From the NCBI RefSeq assembly GCF_027244095.1, contig NC_069657.1, positions 149,602,857 to 149,666,856 on the forward strand: a stretch of DNA of 64,000 nucleotides. The letters are read 5' to 3'. A model generated the notes under the pieces. That model searched no databases. It was not told the DNA's origin and worked only from the letters and a program-made list of their open reading frames with translations. The DNA is from Hemicordylus capensis. Taxonomy: Eukaryota > Chordata > Lepidosauria > Squamata > Cordylidae. The translations under genes and the position numbers were made by a program. Every line of letters starts with the position of its first letter. Position 1 is the stretch's first letter. Shown in pieces: positions 54,801-63,289 of this stretch.

Positions 54801-57800
54801 GGAATTGGGGGTCTTTAAGAGATCCACATGTACCTTCTTGGTAAGAATAGAATCTAGTGGCAGCCGAAAGGGTTTTTCTACTAGCCACCAGTGATGCCCA
54901 CTCCTGCTTTATAACTTCAGAAAATAAATCTGGTAAAGGTAAAAACATTTCTCTTGGCACAGCTCTAGGAAATACTAAATCTCCCTTTCCAGACTGAATA
55001 AGGTCAGGTCCTGAATTAGCTTGCAGGCCAATAGCTTTGAGGACTCTTGACATCAGGGGAGAAAAATCATCTGCAAAAAAGAGGCGTTAGGAAATATTAC
55101 AAGGTTCCACACCCTCACGCCCAGACCACTCTCCCTCCTCCTTAGGTAAGGAGTCTGGATCCTGAATGTCTTCCTCCAAATAGCCCACATCATCCCTGAG
55201 GCCAGTGTCACCAATACCAATGGGCACTGTCCCTGAGGTTAGCTTGTTTTGAACTAAGGGCCTCAGGTGAAGCGGGTCTGGATCCCCAGAGTCTTGGCTG
55301 GAATTTTCAGAAGAATGGTAGTCCTTGGTGGCAGAAGCCTTATCCTTGGACTTTTTATGTTTTTAAAATGTTTGGTTTTGGCCTTCAACTTGCGGGGAGA
55401 GGGACACAGCGAGCTAGATGAAGCCGAACTTTCTGAAGAAGTTGCCCGCCTCTTGCTTTTTTTGTTTTGTTTCTGGATCCCCTTTGTTTCTTAGCATGTC
55501 TTATCTGGTAAATAGTATCACTTATGGCATTTTAAAACCATGCCTGCCACTCAGGGGGAACAGACCTGACCAAATTAGATTGTGGGACAGAGGGAGATGG
55601 TTGATTCTCAGTCCCTGCAGCACCCAAATTCGCTGAGGTACCCTGAGCCATTTTATAAGGGCCCCTTGCCACCATCTTAGGTGTAGCCACTCCTTTAAAA
55701 ACACCCAGCGCCCTGATCTCAGCTGAGGAGGGCAGTGGATTAGCTACTGGGCGCCTTTTACCTAGGAAAAGCCACTGCCCAGGGACTCACGGTTTTCCAC
55801 AGTTTATTCGTAAAGTTGGTGCTGGGCCCACAAGAAGTGAGTGAGGCGCAGTCTCAGCAGGTGGCCTGATTCCCGGACCTCCTGAATTGCTGGTGCTTGC
55901 ACAGGGGGTGGAGACATAGCCAGTACGAGCGGCCTGCAGGCGGCCATATCTGGCGCTGAGGAACTCTCCACATACAGGGTCAGGTGCAGCCCACAGGCGG
56001 CCGTGGCTGACTGGGAAAAATGCTGCGAAGTCAGGCACACAAAGGCCCACAGGCGGCCATGGCCGACAACTGTGCTTTCACTGAACAAGGCCTGAAAGTC
56101 AGCATGGGGGCCTCTCCCCTTTGGAAGGCGAACGCTGTAGCGTGTTAATCGCCCCAATCACCACATGCAGCGAGGGAGGGGAGTAAGGGAAACAGAAGGA
56201 CCAGCAGAAGAAAGTAGGTTTTTCTTTTCTTTTCTTTCTTTTAAAGTTATACCATATTCAAGGTAAGAAGAGAAGGGAATCAGAAAGGAGCAATCAATAA
56301 GGAAACAATCAGAATTAGCAAAGATATGAGAGTAGGAAAAAATAGCTGCCTGGAGCTTTCGAGGACAGAAAAGAACTGGGTGGGGTTATCCCCCTCAGCT
56401 TCAAGTAGGCGTAGCTTTTTATTTCTATCCAATCAACTGTCCTGCCTTGGAGCTTACGGGAAGGATAACCCAGAGGTGTCCTCGGTCCCAGCAACAGAGA
56501 AGAGCCACAAAATGGCTCTCCACTATAAAACAATGGCCGGAAATACATCAGAAGTCATTTCCAGTCACTCAAAACCACAGATAGGCAAATTTCACCTATT
56601 TTTCTAAACACAGATTAAGAAACTGGTTCTCTAAGACCCAACTGCTGATACGTGGTCCACGGATAATGAGGGCCACCTGTATTCTAGCTATACAATTTGA
56701 GAAGCTTTTCAGGTTCTAGGCACAAAAGCAGCTGGATTTACGAGTAAACTACATATAGCATGAAATGCATTCTCATTTCCACCTCTTCATTTTTAGAATA
56801 TAAATATACAAAGTGCCAATAGCAGTTTCAAGGAAAACTTGAACGGGAAAGGTTCCCTTCCTCTCACACCCCAGCCCAAATATGGATCAGGGCCCCTCCC
56901 AACAGCTTTTAATGAAAAAAAATTAAGAGAACTATGATAAAAGCATTTCACTGAACATTTAATTAGACACCAAGAATTGTGAGTCTTTAATCCCCCCTGG
57001 ACACGAAAGAGCTCAGCCCAGAGATCTATCAAAGACACAATAGAGGTGTGCTGCAAAGTGGTCCCTTGCCTCCTAGCAAGGCAACAAACATCTTTGCTGC
57101 TACTGGGATCACCATGAACCTCAAACCTAGGGAGCAACAGAGTGGTAGCTGCTTTTCCATATAACGGGTACTGGTGGTACTACCAGTGTCCGTCACTTCA
57201 GGTTGCAGAAGCATAAATACTGAGAAAACTCCCACCTGCTTTTTGGCCTTATGACATGTAGTGTGTCCTCCTGGGATGCCACAGGTTGCAGCCAAGGTTG
57301 TTGTAAAAGCAGCTGCCAAGCATTTATTCCGCTCCTGCACTGACTTTGCCTCCTTTGGTGACACTGTTGGGGGAGAAAACACACAGGAGAAAGTACAAGT
57401 GAGTAAGAAAGATCAAATACATCAAGCTGACAAGAGGAATGGAAAAGGAATGCCAAAGACAAATGATATACACCTTGGCATGGAGACCGATTCAGAATTA
57501 AGACAGGTCTTGCCTAGTTTTCAAACTTTGTGCTGGGACCAATGTGGCTTCTGGCAGGAAGGAATAAGGATAGAACACCTTAAAAAGAGTTTTAAAGAGA
57601 GAAAAAGAGGGGGGATTGGTTCCAGCTTTCAAAAACCAGAAGGTAACAGCCAAACACTGACATGCAGAAGCCTTAACTGACTGGCAGGGAAATATGAAAG
57701 AAATGATATGTTACAGTGAGGCAAGAGTGAGTTGAGTTATGTGAGGGCCCAGAGATCCAAACTATTGTGGGGTAAAAGGAGCTCATACTAATAACTAACA

Positions 57801-60800
57801 TTCAAACCATCATGAGCTGAATTCACAGACAAGGCTAAGGGATGGCGTCAGAGGAAAGGTTAAGGCGAAGCAGTTCCAGATTGAGGAGCATCAAGCAAGT
57901 GGCAGAGGGGCACAATAGGGAGGGCAAGGATCGAAGTTGAGGGCACTGGTAAACTAGAGCACCAGGGACACGTACACATGGACACACGCCAAGCTGAAAT
58001 GAAGGACTGGGTTTCATGCCTGTTTTTAGCAAACCCTCACCCCTCCCTGCCCCCGCCAAAAAAAGTGCCCCACCTTTTATTATTTTTCAGGGGGCAGTCT
58101 CAAAATGGTGCAGAACTGTGTGCCTTGTGTAGGTGTAGGGATGATAGGGAGGAAACTTGTCCCCATTGTTGGAGCAAATGGGCCGTCACTCTTTGTCTTG
58201 CCACACGGCACCTCAACAAAAAGGCCAGAAGCACAGCAGGACAAGCTAGGGACCATTTTCACAGTCAAGGCAACCAGGCAGACACTCTCTCTCACCATGC
58301 TGCACTGTGGCAGTTGCACTGCAGTGCGGCAACACAGGAAGCATTGGCCCAGTACGGCAAGAGAGATGCTCTCCCCTCACATGGTCAGGGTAATGCAGCT
58401 TCATTTGCCCTCAGAGATACTGCCATGTCGCCAAATCTGATTGGCTATTTGGTGCAGTGATGTCATCACATTCACTGTATGATCCTGATTGGGAAGATCA
58501 TATAGTGAAGAACAATTTTTAAAAAGTCGATGAACAGCAGAGAGGGGGAACACTGGCAGCAAACAGCTACAAACATATTTATTTATTTATTTACATTTAT
58601 ATCCCGCTCTTCTTCCACGGAGCCCAGAGCAGTGTACTACATACTTAAGTTTCTCCTCACAACAACCCTGTGAAGGAGGTTAGGCTGAGAGAGAAGTGAC
58701 TGGTCCAGAGTCACCCAGCAAGCATCATGGCTGAATGGGATGGTGAGGGGACAGTCTGGAGCATTTCACAACACCCTGAAAAATGCAGCAGGATGAATAC
58801 TTCTTCCATAGCATCTCTTACCTTCTTTTGCTGGCTGCTCACAGCTGGCACCACAGCAGAGTACATCCAACAGGGGGTGATGATCCTCAAGCAAGCTTGT
58901 GTAGAAGGGGATGGAGACAGAAGGGCAGCTGCTATCCATGCTCTCACACAAGTAGGTGAAACACTGTGTGGGTAAGAAATAAGGGCTGCTGTTTACAATG
59001 TACAGGTGAAACTCGGAAAATTAGAATATCGTGCAAAGTCCATTAATTTCAGTAATGCAAATTAAAAGGTGAAACTGATATATGAGACAGACGCATTACA
59101 TGCAAAGCGAGATAAGTCAAGCCTTAATTTGTTATAATTGTGATGATCATGGCGTACAGCTCATGAAAACCCCAAATCCACAATCTCAGAAAATTAGAAT
59201 ATTACATGGAACCAAGAAGACAAGGATTGAAGAATAGAACAATATCGGACCTCTGAAAAGTATAAGCATGCATATGTATTCAGTACTTGGTTTGGGCCCC
59301 TTTTGCAGCAATTACTGCCTCAATGCGGCGTGGCATGGATGCTATCAGCCTGTGGCACTGATGAGGTATTATGGAAGACCAGGATGCTTCATTAGCGGCC
59401 TTCAGCAATTCTGCATTGTTTGGTCTCGTGTCTCTCATCCTTCTCTTGGCAATGCCCCATAGATTCTCTATGGGGTCAGGTCAGGCGAGTTTGCTGGCCA
59501 ATCAAGCACAGTACACTGTATACTTTTCATGAGCTGTACGCCATGATCATCACAATTATAACAAATTAAGGCTTCACTTATCTCGCTTTGCATGTAATGC
59601 GTCTGTCTCATATATCAGTTTCACCTTTTAATTTGCATTACTGAAATTAATGGACTTTTGCACAATATTCTAATTTTCAGAGTTTCACCTGTAGATGGAG
59701 CAGGATTGAGAGTGAAGGGACGAAACAGTCTCCAGAGCCACACACAAAGGTATGCTGCTGAGATCACAATAGATGTAGTAGGCCTAGAGGTTGGAGCAAA
59801 TGAACAACTGATCCAAGAGTTCAGCCTAATATTTTAGTATAAAGGTGAAATATGTGGGATAATGTGATTGTTGGATAGATTCACAAGGAATCAGTGAATA
59901 GGATTAAGGAAGTGGTTTCACCTCTCTGCAGAATAGCTATGCACGGTTTGAAAAGGCTGCTGAAAAGTTACAGAACACACATTTTAGAGCCAGATCATTT
60001 TAGAGCCAGAAATCCAATCTTGAAGTGAAAGAAAGGCCTCAAGTTCTTTTCTAATTCCCCATATATGTTTCTAAACTCTCTACTGTCTCAGTATATTATT
60101 TTAAAAACTGTCATTCTTAGCACATCTTCTTTCTTTATATATATTTCTCTAAGGCATACCCGTGGCTAATCTCATGTGTGGCAGTTCTTGCAAGAGTTTA
60201 CGAGCAGCTACCAGATAGTGACGGGTACGGGCAGGGGGAGAAAATGGTGGTGGCAGCTGGCCGGCTGCGGGCGGGGGACGACAGCTAATGGTGGTGGCCA
60301 GCCACCGCCAGGCAGAGAAAACAGCAGCGACGGGCAGGTGCGTGGGAAAACTACTGCGTCCGCAGGTGGGCAGCGCAGCCTCTCTCTCTCCAACCCACCA
60401 AAAGAAAGGATGGCCCGGCTGGAAGAAGATGGCAGCCGGCAGGCGGGCAGTGCACTTTCTCTCTGGCCTGCTGGTCGGCCAAAAGGAATGATGGCCCATC
60501 CGATGGGCGGAAGGTGATGACCGGCTGCAAAACCAGCAGTCGGGCGGTGGAGAGGGTGGCGCACCCCTCTTTCGCCTGCTGGCCAAAAGGAAGGATGGCC
60601 AGGGGCAGCAGCGCCGGGGATAGGAGAAGCTAGGGTGGTGGATGGGGGAGAATTAGAGGTGCAGATGTTCTGCGCCCAGCCCAGCTAGTAATTCTAAAAC
60701 CATTGAATGATATTTTCCAGTTGTCGCCACAAGAGATTTTTTTTTTTTAATGGTGATTGATGATGATGATCATGTTTCCAGGGAACAGTGTACAATGATT

Positions 60801-61019
60801 CCAATATTGCTTGTGTGAGAGAAAAGATCTCCTAATAATTTTCAGGGCAGTAGATTCAGGGCAAGTGGAAGAAACTATTTCTTCACACAACTCATAACTA
60901 TGGAATTCAGTGCAGCAAACAGGGGCGTAACTACTATTAGGCAAGGGGAGGCGGCTGCCTGGGGGCCCCCCACACCTCGAGGGGCTCCCCAGAGGCAAGT
61001 CACATGACTATATATTGTG

Positions 61020-61065
<46 letters not shown>

Positions 61066-63289
61066 CAGCAAGGGGCCCATTTTAAAATTTTGTCTCTGGG
61101 CCCACTCCAGCCTTGTTACGCCCCTGGCAGCAAAATAGGATGACGGATGCTGGTTTGAATGGATTAGACATATTCATGGAAGAGAGCTATCATGGCTAAT
61201 AGCTGCTGATTGACTTAAGTAGAGTGTCAATCTTCAGAGAATGTATGTCACCAGGTGCTAGCTGCAAGGAAGAGCTATTGCCTTCAAGTCCTGCTGGTAG
61301 GCTTTCTGGAGTTATCTGGTTGGCTTCTGTAAAAAACAGACAGCTGAAATAGACTGATGCCCATTCTGATCCAGAAGCGTCCTTCTTTAGTTTTTATTCA
61401 ATTAAGAGACCATTATGGAAGATATGCTACCCTAATGGAGAATTACAATTTAGCTAGTCATAGCTATGGAATAAAGTGCAGCTGACGAAAGCCTCAAAGG
61501 GATGGAACCTCTTATTCATGCATATGGATCAGGGCAATTATGAAGTTCAAGTAAACAGGTGAGGGGGAGAGCCTGGGGCAGGATGAAGCAGAGTAGATCA
61601 GAAGGACAGGCCATCAGAACCAGCCCCTTACCATGAGGCTTTGCTCTCGCAGCTTGCCCTCTAGGTCTGTGGCCTGAGCCAACAATGTAGGCAGAAAGGC
61701 TAGGAAGTGGCTGGCAGAGGTGTGGAATGCCTGCAAACTAGAGAAACAGTTGTGTCAATCAATCAATCAATCATCTTTATTACGGTCAAAGACCAGCACA
61801 GGTTATAATACAGTAATACAGTAAAATAGATAAGGCAATCAGATTATTATGAAAATGAATGTTACATGTGTTACTACTATAAACTATAACATTGAGATTT
61901 GTATTACAGTTAAGACTAATAGAATGAGGGTATAAAAATACAAGCTATTTAAGATATACTGTGGAGTGCAAGCGAGGTAGCTAAAATATAAAATATAACT
62001 AAAATATAGCATAAAACATCTAATTAAAATAGTAAGACGGCTAACTAAAATGGATAATAGTTGGGATTTTAAAATCTGCTACATAAAGTCAATCAATTAT
62101 GAAATACAACTCTCAATGAATAAAATACATCTACCATGTGGAGAGAGAGAGAGAGAGAGAGAGAGACTATAAAATGTACTATATGGTAAAAAGGGAAATG
62201 AAGTTATTAACTAAAATAAGAGGATCTAGTAAAATCAGCTTCATGGATTATGGGCTACAGTCTGGGTCCGATGGATCTTGCACGCTGCCGTGCAGAACCT
62301 AGCAGCATTGTACGTGGAAGTCCACTTTTCACCAGAGAGCAGCATCTTAGTGTAGACTTGGCTGGGGCGACCAGAGCAGCTGAGTAGTAGAGGGAGAATG
62401 AGTTTATCTCAGCTATCTTTATAGAAATTGCAAGAAAGGAGCACATGCTCAGTGGTTGCTACCTCCCCAGAGGCACAGAGGCAAAGCCTTTCTGCAAATG
62501 GAATCTTCCTGTATTTTCCCTCCAAAACAGTGGATGGAAGGGCATGACATCAGGCAAGGGTGAACGTCCTTCTGTGGCTTGGTATTTCCAACTGTGTCAA
62601 ATATTCAGTGGAGGAGACCATGAACCTAGAGCTATCTGAGGCCAGGAAACCAGGTCCCTACTTAGATTTGCCTGGCATTCCATATCCAGGATCCTCTGTT
62701 TAATGGCCACTTTCGCCTTATCACAGCCCATAGCAAGGAGGAGAGACAGAGAGAAATCCAGTACCGCCATCCTATCATAGACTGCCCGCTTCCAAGAGGA
62801 CTGGAAGTTGTTCTGCAGTGTTAACGGGGCCAGGCCTCTAGGGCAAAGGGCTAATTTGAGCCAGTAGTTAAGAGCAATCATCCAAATTCAAGAGTTGTGT
62901 CTATACATTAAATATAGGACTTTATTCTTGAAACATGGAATTAGCTGAAGACAAGCATCTAGGCTCTCCCATCCTCCCTACAGCTCAATCCCTCTTATAA
63001 TGGCAGGCAATAACTTAGGGGAAGAATTTGCCATGCTCAGTTCTCAAATCAAACAATAGCACGATACATAATCAGGAGAGGGGAACTCCTTCCAGATTGC
63101 ATTCTTGGCCATGTCCATTGCATCTACTCTGTGTTTGCAAACAAGGCACACTATTCCCCTCCATAGGCTATCCACCTCACAATGTCTTTACCTTTGCTTC
63201 TTTCCGCCTTGCCCATGGTTGAAATCACTGGCAAAATAGGCTGACATCACAGCAGTTATGTCTATTAGCAGTGTGATGTACCAGGGTTG
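39677..63289 (-). CDS. STK36: STK36 (Fused-homologue kinase), 3' portion, 15 coding exons; N-terminal kinase domain off the right edge
   Basis: Coding exons in transcript order are 63192-63289, 61632-61737, 58822-58963, 57236-57363, 50275-50379, 49895-49990, 49512-49585, 48994-49057, 48334-48444, 48113-48187, 45209-45380, 44796-44943, 43960-44119, 42921-43664 and 39677-39823. Together they give 2370 nt, or 789 residues plus stop, of a ~1,300-residue family protein. All junctions are GT-AG and every phase agrees. Recognised by remembered similarity to human STK36: [35 protein letters not shown] and the C-terminus [15 protein letters not shown]. The encoded part is a solenoid of Leu-rich HEAT/ARM-like helices; no catalytic residue lies in the window. 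Vertebrate STK36 is tied to motile-cilia central-pair assembly and, by its fly orthologue Fused, to Hedgehog/GLI signalling. Its introns carry many transposons. Confidence 0.93.
40735..40825. repeat. Pyrimidine-rich (CT) low-complexity tract
   Basis: Nearly pure C/T on the plus strand, with repeated CTTCC/CTCTC units. Confidence 0.85.
41109..41382 (+). mobile_element. Sauria SINE with 9-bp target duplication
   Basis: The tRNA-like head (GTGGAGCAGCGGGGAAATGC, then GGTTGCCAATTCAAATCCCC as B-box) is followed by TATCGGGCAGCAGTGATATA, GGAAGATGCTGAAATGCATC, and the tail CCACAGGGCTCTGTGGGAGC ending in GACGGCACAC. The flanks 41100-41108 and 41383-41391 both read CTTAGAGAA. Confidence 0.93.
41620..42300 (+). 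mobile_element. L2-group LINE 3' fragment
   Basis: Plus-oriented: LDYCNAL-type sequence at about 41785-41805 (DYCNALY), a VQKLQL block, and the LHWLQ..FWAKYML-like block. The WNALPAKI-type segment and an AATAAA-bearing tail follow. It has several frame breaks. Confidence 0.75.
42510..42660 (-). mobile_element. L2 LINE 3' tail fragment
   Basis: It contains TTTTTAGACCGCACTTACAA, GCTCAGGGTGGTTCACAAAC and GGAAGGCCAGGCTGAACAGG, a reverse-oriented L2 tail like the one at 21820-22010. Confidence 0.7.
42801..42823. repeat. CA microsatellite
   Basis: About eleven AC units, ~100 bp from the penultimate STK36 exon. Confidence 0.9.
42921..43664 (-). CDS. STK36: STK36 large penultimate exon (HEAT/ARM repeats)
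   Basis: At 744 nt (248 codons, phase 0/0) it is the largest exon seen. It encodes several tandem helical repeats, including [40 protein letters not shown] and [20 protein letters not shown]. The exon ends in [15 protein letters not shown]. The match to human STK36 is continuous. The acceptor is CTCTTTAG and the donor is CACCAG|GTAACC. Confidence 0.95.
43960..44119 (-). CDS. STK36: STK36 coding exon
   Basis: It encodes [39 protein letters not shown] and [14 protein letters not shown], matching human [21 protein letters not shown]. The acceptor CTACTCCCAG at 44120 keeps phase 2 with the exon before. A longer 5' extension would break the frame. Confidence 0.92.
44796..44943 (-). CDS. STK36: STK36 coding exon
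   Basis: It encodes [38 protein letters not shown] and [10 protein letters not shown], like human [21 protein letters not shown]...MSILKHLL. The acceptor is GCCCTATAG and the donor is CAAAC|GTGAGT; it ends in phase 2. Confidence 0.92.
45209..45380 (-). CDS. STK36: STK36 coding exon
   Basis: It encodes [28 protein letters not shown] and, after a variable linker, [11 protein letters not shown]. It parallels human SSEMWTVLWHRFSMVLRL...PEPDWTLISPQG. The acceptor is TTCTTCTAG and the donor is CACAAG|GTACCA; it ends in phase 1. Confidence 0.92.
46193..47096. mobile_element. 904-bp non-autonomous hAT element with perfect 8-bp target duplication
   Basis: The ends are TAGGGGTGTG and, inverted, TAGGGATGTGC. 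The flanks 46185-46192 and 47097-47104 both read CAAAACAC. The interior is non-coding. Sub-terminal palindromes contain GATTCGG[TC]TCGG and the paired GTATTCTGAGTGTG / inverted stretch at 46245-46385. A ~185-bp block is duplicated in tandem (around 46535-46600 and 46725-46790, sharing AATTCCCCAAAAATCAGCCC). Confidence 0.93.
47105..47960 (-). mobile_element. L2-group LINE fragment split by an opposite-strand L2 piece
   Basis: The minus-oriented L2 sequence (AGTGAGTTCCACAGGGTGGG; TTTAGGGCTTTAAAGGCTAC) stops at ~47410 and resumes at ~47656 (GAGGCAGCCCCAGGTAATGT). Between them a plus-oriented L2 3' piece (47411-47655) reads GTGGCCCCTCGGCTTTTGAA and ends GAGCTGCCCCAAGCAGTATT. Confidence 0.65.
48050..48076. 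repeat. AAAAT microsatellite
   Basis: Pentamer run ending ~37 bp from the STK36 exon at 48113. Confidence 0.85.
48113..48187 (-). CDS. STK36: STK36 coding exon
   Basis: It encodes [20 protein letters not shown] plus QLLSQ, 25 codons in phase 0/0. The human counterpart reads LPPP..RVGFYDGL, so this is a strong orthology anchor. The acceptor is CTCTTGCAG and the donor is GCCAG|GTATGG. Confidence 0.9.
48334..48444 (-). CDS. STK36: STK36 coding exon
   Basis: It encodes [20 protein letters not shown] followed by [17 protein letters not shown], 37 codons in phase 0/0. The acceptor is TTCCCATGCAG and the donor is CAGTG|GTAAGA. Confidence 0.87.
48994..49057 (-). CDS. STK36: STK36 coding exon
   Basis: It encodes [20 protein letters not shown] plus Leu. 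The acceptor is GTATTTTAG and the donor is TTTTA|GTGAGT. It starts in phase 2 and ends in phase 0, agreeing with both neighbours. Confidence 0.84.
49512..49585 (-). CDS. STK36: STK36 coding exon
   Basis: It encodes [20 protein letters not shown] and ILPL. The donor is CTGCA|GTAAGT. The acceptor CTTGGAAAG is weak, but it is the one that keeps phase 0 with the upstream exon. An in-frame stop just upstream shows the exon cannot extend much further. Confidence 0.72.
49895..49990 (-). CDS. STK36: STK36 coding exon
   Basis: It encodes [20 protein letters not shown] then [12 protein letters not shown], 32 codons in phase 0/0. The acceptor is CTAACGCCCAG and the donor is ACAAA|GTGGGT. It shows a helix-turn-helix pattern typical of the HEAT-like region. 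Confidence 0.8.
50275..50379 (-). CDS. STK36: STK36 coding exon
   Basis: It encodes [20 protein letters not shown] followed by [15 protein letters not shown], exactly 35 codons in phase 0/0. The acceptor is TCACTCTAG and the donor is TAAAG|GTAACA. It sits ~140 bp from the outer end of the transposon nest in the preceding intron. Confidence 0.87.
50764..50890. repeat. DIRS left inverted terminal repeat
   Basis: It is the reverse complement of 56369-56495 with about three differences, including the GAGGACACCTCTGGGTTATC block. Left of it, 50724-50763 is unique to this end. Confidence 0.92.
51080..51180. repeat. DIRS internal complementary region
   Basis: It contains the complement of the left end (GAAACCAATGCTCCG) joined directly to the complement of the right end (CTCTGTTG.TGGGACCGAGG), with a shared TT at the join. 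This is the arrangement DIRS elements are known to use in replication through a circular intermediate. Confidence 0.85.
56369..56495. repeat. DIRS right inverted terminal repeat
   Basis: It is the mirror of 50764-50890. It is followed by a few terminal bases (to 56501) that recur in the internal complementary region. Confidence 0.92.
57236..57363 (-). CDS. STK36: STK36 coding exon
   Basis: It encodes [20 protein letters not shown] and [22 protein letters not shown]. The acceptor is CTCCCCCAACAG and the donor is AGCAG|GTGGGA; it ends in phase 0. It is the last exon before the ~6.9-kb intron that houses the DIRS element. Confidence 0.87.
57364..58580. other. STK36 intron between the 57236 and 58822 exons
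   Basis: I see no recognisable repeat. Open frames in both directions overlap without similarity to known proteins. Confidence 0.5.
58570..58735 (-). mobile_element. L2/MIR-like LINE tail
   Basis: It contains TTTATTTATTTACATTTATA, TCCCGCTCTTCTTCCACGGA and GCCCAGAGCAGTGTACTACA, then AGTGACTGGTCCAGAGTCAC CCAGCAAGCATCATGGCTGA, a widespread reptile LINE 3' pattern. It ends within 90 bp of an STK36 exon. Confidence 0.6.
58822..58963 (-). CDS. STK36: STK36 coding exon
   Basis: It encodes [37 protein letters not shown] and [10 protein letters not shown]. The acceptor is ACCCACACAG and the donor is GAAG|GTAAGA. It ends in phase 1, matched by the next exon. An L2-like repeat tail ends less than 100 bp downstream of its donor. 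Confidence 0.86.
59003..59691 (-). mobile_element. Tc1/mariner non-autonomous element with long inverted ends and transposase remnant
   Basis: The inverted repeats are ~165 bp (59003-59167 and 59527-59691), both starting CAGGTGAAACTC, with TA on each side. The core on the minus strand, 59270-59516, encodes [11 protein letters not shown], then after a frame break [20 protein letters not shown] and [18 protein letters not shown]. That is the C-terminal end of a Tc1 DDE transposase. The rest of the gene is deleted, so it can move only with help. Confidence 0.92.
60125..60689 (+). mobile_element. Possible non-autonomous Helitron, GC-rich
   Basis: It starts after an A with TC and an AT-rich lead (TCTTCTTTCTTTATATATAT). 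It ends in CTAG followed by T, with a hairpin (GGTGCAGA / TCTGCGCC) eight bases before the CTAG. Those are the known Helitron end features. The interior is purine/GC-rich, with a motif GCCAAAAGGAAGGATGGCC recurring in variant form at about 60404, 60478 and 60585. No Rep/helicase coding was seen; long frames here are compositional. Confidence 0.45.
60920..61126. mobile_element. hAT miniature element (CAGGGGCGTAAC family) with perfect 8-bp target duplication
   Basis: The ends CAGGGGCGTAAC and inverted CAGGGGCGTAAC are identical. The flanks 60912-60919 and 61127-61134 both read GCAGCAAA. A long GT microsatellite (61022-61063) sits inside, where the 4759-5234 copy has GATA repeats. Confidence 0.92.
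61632..61737 (-). CDS. STK36: STK36 coding exon
   Basis: It encodes [20 protein letters not shown] followed by [15 protein letters not shown]. The acceptor is TTTCTCTAG and the donor is CATG|GTAAGG. It takes up the phase 2 left by the previous exon and ends in phase 0. The helical Leu-rich pattern fits the repeat region. Confidence 0.85.
61757..62892 (-). mobile_element. Non-LTR retrotransposon 3' fragment with CCHC end and 9-bp target duplication
   Basis: The flanks 61748-61756 and 62893-62901 read AGTTGTGTC. The 3' tail is a GATT repeat (plus strand CAATCAATCAATC). The minus strand encodes [20 protein letters not shown], a Cys-Cys-His-Cys knuckle, plus [20 protein letters not shown] upstream, resembling the C-terminal part of squamate LINE polymerases. 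I cannot fix the clade. 5'-truncated, frames broken. It carries a GA microsatellite (62140-62166). Confidence 0.75.
63192..63289 (-). CDS. STK36: STK36 coding exon (first one in window)
   Basis: It encodes [20 protein letters not shown] and then [12 protein letters not shown]. The acceptor is TGTCCCACAG and the donor is AAAG|GTAAAG. It starts in phase 0 and ends in phase 2. It belongs to the middle of the protein, after the kinase domain. Upstream exons are outside the window. Confidence 0.85.

Larger units (their letters stand above)
50724..56501 (-). mobile_element. DIRS-type tyrosine-recombinase retroelement (fossil copy, ~5.8 kb)
   Basis: Reading on the minus strand, the usual DIRS order is present. 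A Gag-like region lies at about 54470-55050, reverse transcriptase at about 53490-53860 ([13 protein letters not shown] and [12 protein letters not shown] motifs), RNase H-like sequence at about 52270-52800, and tyrosine recombinase at about 51450-52230. The ends are inverted terminal repeats (50764-50890 and 56369-56495) differing at only about three of 127 positions, suggesting a fairly recent copy. An internal complementary region lies at about 51080-51180. The ends look whole; the coding part is broken, with perhaps half a dozen or more breaks. Confidence 0.9.
50519..56679. mobile_element. Tigger/pogo-like miniature transposon, split by the DIRS insertion
   Basis: The outer ends CAGGGGCCCCTCGTTATTTG (left) and, inverted, CAGGTGGCCCTCATTATCCG (right) are flanked by TA on both sides, as for Tc1/mariner-class elements. 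Excluding the nested element, about 380 bp remain (50519-50723 and 56502-56679). Both halves are non-coding and AT-rich, suggesting a short non-autonomous copy. Confidence 0.75.

Noticed and set aside
57978-58460. 160-residue plus-strand frame
   Set aside because: It overlaps an opposite-strand frame of similar size, has no recognisable domain and lies in an STK36 intron. I could not support a gene.
58986-59002. STK36 exon 58822-58963 continuing upstream into the Tc1 element
   Set aside because: A clear CCACACAG acceptor ends the exon at 58963, and the element begins 40 bp further on, inside the intron.
60149-60586. Long overlapping frames on both strands (110-145 residues)
   Set aside because: GC-rich repeat composition in a probable Helitron removes stops on both strands; no domain is recognisable.
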